The position numbers were made by a program, and so were the translations under genes. The notes beneath the pieces were generated by a model. The model was not told the DNA's origin. It searched no databases and worked only from the letters and a program-made list of their open reading frames with translations. A stretch of 36,324 bases of DNA from Alphaproteobacteria bacterium (lineage in GTDB: Bacteria > Pseudomonadota > Alphaproteobacteria > Micavibrionales > Micavibrionaceae), in the NCBI GenBank assembly GCA_020443075.1, contig JAGRIU010000007.1, positions 1 to 36,324 of the forward strand, in the 5' to 3' direction. This document shows positions 30,679 through 36,324 of the stretch, in pieces. The first letter of the stretch is position 1. Each line of letters begins with the position of its first letter.

Positions 30679-33600
30679 ATCCAGGCTTTGATTTCCATTT
30701 TGGATTGGGTGTTACACTCGGCGAGCTGGTTGATGGCGGTCAAGGCCTCCTCGATTTTCTGTTCTTTTCCCGCGTGCTCTATTGTCGCTCCGAGTTTGCT
30801 CAGGGCTGTGAGGCCGAAATTGGCGGCCATGCCTTTGAGTTCGTGGCCTTTATCGTAGAAAATCTGGGTGTCTTTTGTTTCGGCGGCGCGCTGGAGATCG
30901 GCGAGAATTTCATCGCTTTTATCGGTGAAGCTTTTCATGAGCGCGGCGATCTGGGCGGGCGGCAGGCTCTCGGCCAGACTTTCGAGAAGGGCCGGGTTAA
31001 AGGTGCTGTAGCTTTGCGGCTGTGTCTCTTTGTGCATTTCTTCGGCCGGGGCGGCGACCGGGTCTTTTTGTATAGCGCGCGTGGGGGCGTTTTGGGTCTG
31101 TGAGGAGGTGTTGCCGGGCAGCAGAACCGGGTTGTCCAGGTTTTTGTCTTGGACTTTGAGAAGGGCTTGTTCAAGGGCTTGCGGGTCTATCGGCTTGGAG
31201 AGAAAACCATTTATGTTTGCATCATAGCAATTTTGGATATCTTCTTTGGAGACATTGCCAGACAAAGCTATGACCGGCGTGGCGGCGATGGTTTTATTCG
31301 GGAAGATTCGTAGATTACGGGTGAATTCCATGCCGTCCATACCGCCTAGACGTATATCGGTGATGATAGCGTCGAAGCGTCTTTGGCTGCAGAGTTCCAG
31401 GGCTTGTTCGGCGTGGGCGCATGAGGATGCGTTATGACCGTCTTTTTCCAAAAACCCCTTGAGGACTTTGCGATTCATTTCGTTGTCGTCAATGATGAGG
31501 ATATTCATCGGGGCGGCTTTATTGTTGGCGCGGTGTGTAGGGGTTTTTCGGGTGTTTTGGCTTTCTCCCGTTTCCAATGTCAGGGTGAAGGAAAATGTTG
31601 AGCCGACGCCTTCCTGGCTTTTCAGTGTTATGGAGCCGTTCATAGCATCAATCAGCCGTTTGCAGATTGTCAGGCCCAGTCCCGTGCCACCATATTTACG
31701 GGCTGTGGAGCTGTCGGCTTGGGTGAAGGGTTTGAACAGGGTTTCCTGGGCCTTTTGCGAGATGCCTATGCCGGTATCTTCGACGGAGCAGAGGATTTTG
31801 TAGAATTGTTTGCCGTCTTTTTCTTCCGGGCTGGCACTTAGGGCGATGGTGACGGTTCCTTTTTCAGTGAATTTGATGGCGTTATTAACCAGATTGAGCA
31901 GGACTTGCCGCAGGCGCGTGGGGTCTCCTTTCAGGCTTGCCGGAAAGGTGGGTGAGATGTTGGGGATGAGGTTGTTGTCTTTTTCGGCGGCGTGACCGCT
32001 CATTAGCGTTACAACATCCTGGATTAGTTTTTTGAAATCAAAGTCAATGATTTCCAGTTCCATGTTGCCGCTTTCTATTTTCTCGAAGTCCAGAATATCA
32101 TTTAAAAGCGCCATCATGGTTTCGCCCGAGGTTTGCATGGTATGGAGGTATTCTGTTTGTTGACGCGTCATTTGCGTATCGTTAAGCAGGCGGATCATGC
32201 CCATGATTCCATTCATCGGTGTGCGGACTTCATGGCTGACGACGGCGAGGAAAGCCGATTTTGCGCGATTGGCTTCATCGGCCATATTTTTGGCTTTGCG
32301 CATTTCTTCCGTGCGTTGCATTTCGCGTTCGCGCAGTTCGGCCATGAGCTCACGTTCCCTTTCGATGACGCGCAGGAGCCGTGCTTGGTCTGATGTTTCT
32401 TTGGATTGCTGGAGGCGGGCCATGGATTGCGCGGCGCGTTTTTCACGGGCGCGTTTTTGCTGTTCTTCTTCATCATCAAGGCGGATTTTTAATATGAGCG
32501 CGTAAGAAAAGGTTATGGTTTCAAACAGCAGGGCGAGCCAATAAAAATGGGCTTTCGTTATGCTGGGTTGTATGAGTTCAAAATTCAATGCGCCCATGAT
32601 CAAAATTCCGGTACATAGGCCAAGCCATGACATGGCCAGAAATAGACCTTCGCGGCGCTGGTTCCATGCAAGCGCGATGGAGAAGGTTGCTCCGGTTAGT
32701 GTGCCGGCGATACAGCTCAGGTAGATTATGCCGTTTGCAATGGCTGCAAACTTGGCAGGTAGAAGAATCGAGGTGACGAGACCTGAGAGAATCATGGCGC
32801 TGGTGATTATGAAGGCGGGCATGATTTTTTCAGGTTGGGGCGCGTTTTCGAAAAATAGCCAAGAGGCCATCCATTTCATGCTCAGGGCTATGAAGAGCAA
32901 CAAGGCCGGTGTTATGGCCAAGAGCGTGTTTTCAACGAGGAGGGCCGATTCCAGTATTTTATACAGGGCGAGCTGTATGAGCAGATAAAGTGTGAAAATG
33001 CCGAGGCCGTAATTTTTTTTCAAGACCGCCAGTGCGGTTATGAAGCCGCCGCTGAGGATCAAGACGATCAGGTACAGGCTGGAGAGCAGGTCGGGTTCGT
33101 TGACTGTTTTAAAGTACAGTGTTTGCGTTGTCAGAGACGGCGTAAATGTTGCAGGGAGCAGACCACTTCTTTCCAGTCCTATCACGACGAGTTGTTTGGA
33201 GTCTTTTGGGATATTCAGCGAAATTGCGTTTTTATATAGTTCTCGCTTGTTTGCGTTGACGGTTATGATGTTTTGGGCGCTCTTGTCAGCGACTGTGAGT
33301 CTTTTTAGCCATAGATTGCGGCCATCTTTTACGTTGCCAAAATCGAGAACCCAGTTTTCTTGCGGAGAGTTGTTCTGGATCGTGAAGACTAGCCAGACAT
33401 TTTGTTGGTGGGGACCGAGATTGATCATGTCTGTTTTTTGCTTTTCACCGCGCAGGTTGTTTTGATGGCGGCGGATGATGTTTTGAACACTGAGATTGTT
33501 TTTAGGATCAGTGGTCAGGTAGCTTTGCGGGCCGATAAAAACCGGCTTGGTCGTTTCGGAGAGCCAGACGGTTTCCGTTTCCAGCGTTTGCGCCGTAGCT

Positions 33601-33722
33601 TTGTGGATTATGCCGTAGCTTAGCAGGAGACACAGTGTCAGCATGCAAAGCCGCAGCATCAGATGTGTTTGCGTTTTGGCGCCAAGGCGCGGGGTCTTTT
33701 GTCGTTGCTCGCGTTTAAACAT
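30663..33722 (-). CDS. Hybrid sensor histidine kinase with REC and HPt domains (7TMR-DISM type)
   Basis: A 1019-residue protein (from ATG 33722; a GTG at 33779 would add 19). After a signal or first membrane segment (about 22-44), a periplasmic beta-rich domain of the 7TMR-DISM type (about 45-210) leads to seven membrane segments (about 212-412). A coiled coil (about 415-485) carries the signal to the HisKA site FLAVVSHEVRTPMNG (His497), the ATP lid with DTGIGI and GGTGLGL, a receiver (DD at 745-746, Asp789 in ITDIRLGG, Lys843), and an HPt domain with His960 (GHELKGMAANFGL). The full phosphorelay is thus in one chain; the final output regulator is not encoded next to it. The sensed cue is unknown. 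Confidence 0.93.
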   Translation of the reverse strand: MFKREQRQKTPRLGAKTQTHLMLRLCMLTLCLLLSYGIIHKATAQTLETETVWLSETTKPVFIGPQSYLTTDPKNNLSVQNIIRRHQNNLRGEKQKTDMINLGPHQQNVWLVFTIQNNSPQENWVLDFGNVKDGRNLWLKRLTVADKSAQNIITVNANKRELYKNAISLNIPKDSKQLVVIGLERSGLLPATFTPSLTTQTLYFKTVNEPDLLSSLYLIVLILSGGFITALAVLKKNYGLGIFTLYLLIQLALYKILESALLVENTLLAITPALLLFIALSMKWMASWLFFENAPQPEKIMPAFIITSAMILSGLVTSILLPAKFAAIANGIIYLSCIAGTLTGATFSIALAWNQRREGLFLAMSWLGLCTGILIMGALNFELIQPSITKAHFYWLALLFETITFSYALILKIRLDDEEEQQKRAREKRAAQSMARLQQSKETSDQARLLRVIERERELMAELREREMQRTEEMRKAKNMADEANRAKSAFLAVVSHEVRTPMNGIMGMIRLLNDTQMTRQQTEYLHTMQTSGETMMALLNDILDFEKIESGNMELEIIDFDFKKLIQDVVTLMSGHAAEKDNNLIPNISPTFPASLKGDPTRLRQVLLNLVNNAIKFTEKGTVTIALSASPEEKDGKQFYKILCSVEDTGIGISQKAQETLFKPFTQADSSTARKYGGTGLGLTICKRLIDAMNGSITLKSQEGVGSTFSFTLTLETGESQNTRKTPTHRANNKAAPMNILIIDDNEMNRKVLKGFLEKDGHNASSCAHAEQALELCSQRRFDAIITDIRLGGMDGMEFTRNLRIFPNKTIAATPVIALSGNVSKEDIQNCYDANINGFLSKPIDPQALEQALLKVQDKNLDNPVLLPGNTSSQTQNAPTRAIQKDPVAAPAEEMHKETQPQSYSTFNPALLESLAESLPPAQIAALMKSFTDKSDEILADLQRAAETKDTQIFYDKGHELKGMAANFGLTALSKLGATIEHAGKEQKIEEALTAINQLAECNTQSKMEIKAWMESLR

Positions 33723-33833
33723 GGCCTGTTTGAAAAAAGTCAGCGCAGAAGGTGTGAAAGCCGTTTTGGCAGCTTTCACTATACGTTACTTTGATGCAAA
33801 AAGGTTAATGTTTGTTGAAAAAAACAGGCTTTT

Positions 33834-33992
33834 TTACGAGCTGAACGGGACAAAAGCCGCCGCCAGAGCGATTAGCAGGACAGCGATAGCGATGATCATC
33901 CATTTGGCTTTTCCCATGAAGTTTTGCCAGAAGGCTATGGCTTGCCGGAGTTGCTGCGGGTCTTCTTGAATCGGAGCATGTGTGTCTGTCAT
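33834..33992 (-). CDS. Small single-span membrane protein (52 aa)
   Basis: Short protein: a polar N-terminal helix (EDPQQLRQAIAFWQNFMGKAK, about 9-29) and one hydrophobic segment (WMIIAIAVLLIALAAAF, about 30-47) near the C-terminus. I chose the ATG at 33992, which follows AAGAAGAGA; an upstream start at 34040 would add 16 residues without support. No family recognised. It lies 62 nt after purN and about 110 nt before the kinase gene on the same strand. It might be a tail-anchored regulatory peptide of the kinase or of another membrane complex, but nothing shows this. Confidence 0.55.
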   Translation of the reverse strand: MTDTHAPIQEDPQQLRQAIAFWQNFMGKAKWMIIAIAVLLIALAAAFVPFSS

Positions 33993-34054
33993 GGGTCTCT
34001 TCTTTATGATTTTTATTTCATACAGTGTTAGTAAACGCAAATTACGTTCTTATT

Positions 34055-34669
34055 TCAAGCCTGTTTTTGTTGCTTTAGTTTCTCTTTGGCGATGAGGCGT
34101 ACGGCGCGCGGGTAGATGATATGTTCCTGGTCTATCACGCGGGCACTTAAGGTTTCGATTGTGTCATTGGGGCGTACGGGTACGGATTGTTGCAGGATCA
34201 GCGGGCCTTGGTCAACTTCGGGGATGACGTAGTGGATGGATGCGCCGCTTTCGGTCTCTCCGGCGTTCAAAACGGCTTGGTGTACGTGCTCACCGTACAT
34301 GCCTTTGCCGCCGAATTTCGGCAGTAACGCCGGATGGGTGTTGATGATTTTATGTGGCCATTTTTCTATAAACTCGGCGGTGAGGATGCGCATAAAACCG
34401 GCCAGACAGATCAGATCGACGGGGTGTTGTTCTAATGCGTTTTGTAAAGCGGCTTCGAAGGCGGCGCGGGAGGTATAGTCTTTGTGGTCTATGGCGATGG
34501 CCGGAATGCCCTCTTTTTTAGCACGCTCCAGCCCGTACGCGTCTGGACGGTTAGAGATGACGATATTGATCTGCGCCGGGTAATCGGGGGCTTTGCAGGC
34601 GTCAATCAGGGCTTGCAGGTTAGAGCCGCTGCCGGAGATGAGAACGGCAAGGTTGAGTTTTTGCGTCAT
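34055..34669 (-). CDS. purN: Phosphoribosylglycinamide formyltransferase
   Basis: A 204-residue enzyme that formylates GAR with 10-formyl-THF in purine synthesis. Motifs: NLAVLISGSGSNLQALIDAC at the N-terminus, INIVISNRPDAYGLERAKKEGIPA, LAGFMRILTAEFI, and the catalytic HKIINTHPALLPKFGGKGMYG (Asn-His pair) with SGASIHYVIPEVDQGPLI. Full length. It follows purM by 4 nt on the same strand, so the two are one transcript, an order found in many proteobacteria. Confidence 0.97.
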   Translation of the reverse strand: MTQKLNLAVLISGSGSNLQALIDACKAPDYPAQINIVISNRPDAYGLERAKKEGIPAIAIDHKDYTSRAAFEAALQNALEQHPVDLICLAGFMRILTAEFIEKWPHKIINTHPALLPKFGGKGMYGEHVHQAVLNAGETESGASIHYVIPEVDQGPLILQQSVPVRPNDTIETLSARVIDQEHIIYPRAVRLIAKEKLKQQKQA

Positions 34670-34673
34670 GGTC

Positions 34674-35735
34674 CTAAGCCCAGTTTTCTTCCGCGCCGTG
34701 CAGGATTACGGGATTGGTTTTGCGCGTGGTTATGCGGCCGATTTCGTAAACGGTTTCGCCGTTTTGGATGAAATTTTGGACGAGCACATCTTTGTCTTGC
34801 GGTGCGCAGATGACGGCCATGCCGATGCCGGTGTTTAAGGTTGTGCCCAGATCGGAGGCTTTGAGGTTTCCGGCTTTTTGCAGCCAGTGGAAGACTTCCG
34901 GCAGGTCCCAGCTTGCCGTGTCTATTTCCGCGGCGGTGTTTGCGGGCAGGACGCGGACGACGTTTTCGATCAGCCCGCCGCCTGTGATGTGGGCAAGGCC
35001 TTTGATGCCACCGACTTTACGCAGGGCGTTGAGGATTGATTTCACGTATATTTTTGTCGGGACGAGCAGGGCTTCGGCCAGGTTTTGTCCGGCCGCGAAG
35101 GGGGCCGGCCGGGTGTAGTCTTCACCAAGTTTGTCTTTGACGATTTTGCGCACCAGAGAAAAACCGTTCGAATGCAGCCCCGAGGCAGCCAATCCCAAAA
35201 TGATATCGCCTTCGGTGATGGTTTCGCCGGTGATCAGGTTTTCGCGCTCTACGGCGCCGACGGAAAAACCGGCCAGATCGTAATCGCCATCTGCGTAAAG
35301 GCCCGGCATTTCGGCGGTTTCTCCGCCGATCAGGGCACAGCCTGCGATTTCACAGCCCTTGGCCACGCTTTTGATAACCGCTTCGGCGACGCCCGTATCG
35401 AGTTTTCCGGTGGCAAAATAGTCAAGGAAGAAGAGCGGCTCTGCGCCCTGAACGACGATATCGTTGACGCACATGGCCACGGCGTCGATGCCGATGTGAT
35501 CGTGCAGGCCGGACTCAATGGCGATTTTTATTTTCGTGCCGACTCCGTCGGTGCCGGAGACTAGAAGCGGGTCTTTGTAGCCGGTTTCCTTGAGGTCGAA
35601 TAATGCTCCGAACCCGCCTATAGAGCCCATAACGCCGGGGCGCAGGGTTTTTTTAATGTGCGGTTTTATATTTTCGACCAGCGCGGCGGCGGCGTCTATA
35701 TCGACTCCGGCTTGTTTGTAGGCGCTTTCTGTCAT
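34674..35735 (-). CDS. purM: Phosphoribosylformylglycinamidine cyclo-ligase
   Basis: A 353-residue ATP-dependent enzyme that closes FGAM to AIR. Motifs: YKQAGVDIDAAAALVENIK, the DPLLVSGTDGVGTKIKIA segment, FLDYFATGKLD, CALIGGETAEMPGLY, GLAASGLHSNGFSLVRKI, and HITGGGLIENVVRVLP. Full length. The SD AAAGGA (top strand TCCTTT) lies 8 nt before the ATG and inside the left arm of repeat copy 4, so a folded leader could hide it. It diverges from the DUF2066 gene across 203 nt and heads the purM-purN operon. Confidence 0.97.
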   Translation of the reverse strand: MTESAYKQAGVDIDAAAALVENIKPHIKKTLRPGVMGSIGGFGALFDLKETGYKDPLLVSGTDGVGTKIKIAIESGLHDHIGIDAVAMCVNDIVVQGAEPLFFLDYFATGKLDTGVAEAVIKSVAKGCEIAGCALIGGETAEMPGLYADGDYDLAGFSVGAVERENLITGETITEGDIILGLAASGLHSNGFSLVRKIVKDKLGEDYTRPAPFAAGQNLAEALLVPTKIYVKSILNALRKVGGIKGLAHITGGGLIENVVRVLPANTAAEIDTASWDLPEVFHWLQKAGNLKASDLGTTLNTGIGMAVICAPQDKDVLVQNFIQNGETVYEIGRITTRKTNPVILHGAEENWA

Positions 35736-35741
35736 CTGATC

Positions 35742-35838
35742 GTCCTTTGCCTTTGTTTTCTGACAGCGTTGCTTCGCTCCTCAGGTATTTCTATACATTT
35801 CGTCGCTTGCGCCTTGTCAGAAAACAAATTCAAACGAC
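35742..35838 (+). repeat. Dispersed hairpin element, copy 4
   Basis: The left arm 35742-35765 pairs with 35815-35838 at 21 of 24 positions; the inner 14 bp (TTTGTTTTCTGACA with TGTCAGAAAACAAA) are perfect. The core 35766-35814 carries the same parts as other copies but with the two half-motifs exchanged: CTTCGCTCCTC on the left and TTCGTCGCTTGCG on the right of an inner GTAT/ATAC stem (35785-35788, 35793-35796). The left arm contains the purM Shine-Dalgarno. The rest of the gap to 35938 shows no clear promoter to me. Confidence 0.82.
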
Positions 35839-35938
35839 TATAATTTTTGTTCTTTAAATATTTCTTCAAAAAACTATTCCCGCGGGTTATAAGTTTGCAT
35901 TCAAGCTTAACCATCAAAGATCAGCGGGGCATTCATTT

Positions 35939-36324
35939 ATGGCCATATTCTATAAGGGTTTTCAAGTGTTTCGTACAGGTTTTGTTTCGGCAGGTTTTGT
36001 TTTAGGTTTTTTAATGCTTTTAACCGTGCCGTGTTTTTCTGCTTTTGCGCAGAGTTCGCTTTATACTGTTGATCAGGTGAGCGTGGATGCGCAGGCTGAA
36101 AACGCTTTGAAAGCTCGGGAAAAAGCTTTTGAAGAGGCGCAGGTGCAGGCGTTTAATACGTTGGCGCAGCGGATGCTTTCCGAAGGCGAGCTCTCTTCAT
36201 TTAAAGCGCCTGAGGTTTCCGCTATTTCGACGTTAGTGCAGGATTTCGAAGTGCGTAACGAGAAGCTTTCGGCGACGCGCTATAGTGCGGTGTATACGTT
36301 TCGTTTCAAGGAGAATAGTGTGAA
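35939..36324 (+). CDS. DUF2066 domain protein (partial, runs off the right edge)
   Basis: 128 codons are visible, the 3' end being outside. A basic start (MAIFYKGFQVFRTG) and a hydrophobic stretch (FVSAGFVLGFLMLLTVPCF) form a signal peptide, likely cut after AFA before QSS. The mature part (YTVDQVSVDAQAENALKARE, EEAQVQAFNTLAQRML) matches the DUF2066 pattern of alphaproteobacterial periplasmic proteins. In alphaproteobacteria this gene often sits opposite purM and before hda-type genes. Function unknown. The ATG at 35939 is preceded by a GCGGGG stretch as a possible SD. Confidence 0.75.
   Translation, partial: MAIFYKGFQVFRTGFVSAGFVLGFLMLLTVPCFSAFAQSSLYTVDQVSVDAQAENALKAREKAFEEAQVQAFNTLAQRMLSEGELSSFKAPEVSAISTLVQDFEVRNEKLSATRYSAVYTFRFKENSV

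Overview
The window reads as chromosomal backbone of an alphaproteobacterium. The evidence is gene order: lptC-lptA-lptB-rpoN-hpf-ptsN, Hsp20 next to a DUF1150 protein, aroA-cmk-rpsA-ihfB-lapA-pyrF-trpF, radA-cvpA-purF, and purM-purN divergent from a DUF2066 gene. A lineage near Micavibrio is my guess, from moderate GC and the number of orphan genes between conserved blocks; no marker was tested. The standard genetic code fits throughout. I found no rRNA, tRNA, CRISPR array, transposase or prophage.

Layout. 1-6.9 kb: LPS export (end of lptC, lptA, lptB, with a LysE-type exporter gene inserted), two orphan genes in an AT-rich stretch, then rpoN, hpf and a ptsN-like gene whose phospho-acceptor histidine is replaced by aspartate. 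6.9-8.1 kb (minus): DUF1150 protein, Hsp20 behind a heat-shock-type promoter, and a small CHCC zinc-finger protein. 8.2-9.3 kb: two hypotheticals, one with an N-terminal membrane anchor. 9.3-13.8 kb: cysS(-), folE(+), pyrC(-), and a methyltransferase-like gene(+). 14-16.2 kb: a membrane GGDEF/EAL protein with a GEDEY site and an intact EAL domain. 16.3-24.6 kb: aroA, an inserted AT-rich lipoprotein gene(-), cmk, rpsA with a structured leader, ihfB, lapA, then an overlapping pyrF-asparaginase-trpF run. 24.6-30 kb (minus): purF, cvpA, radA, an aminoacyl-tRNA-protein transferase and a SpoU methyltransferase. 30.2-36.3 kb: ndk(+), a large hybrid sensor kinase(-), a tiny membrane protein(-), purN-purM(-), and the start of a DUF2066 gene(+).

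How the genes combine: nucleotide synthesis (pyrC, pyrF, purF, purM, purN, ndk, cmk), aromatic amino acid synthesis (aroA, trpF), envelope LPS transport, and stress or stationary-phase control (rpoN, hpf, hsp20).

The most unusual observation is a dispersed intergenic element in four copies (about 5313-5417, 11423-11523, 30016-30120, 35742-35838). Each has a related core of about 50 nt with a small central stem, enclosed by a 23-28 nt inverted repeat whose sequence differs completely between copies but is self-complementary within each copy. One arm always overlaps or lies against the stop or start region of a neighbouring gene. I know of no described family with this design.
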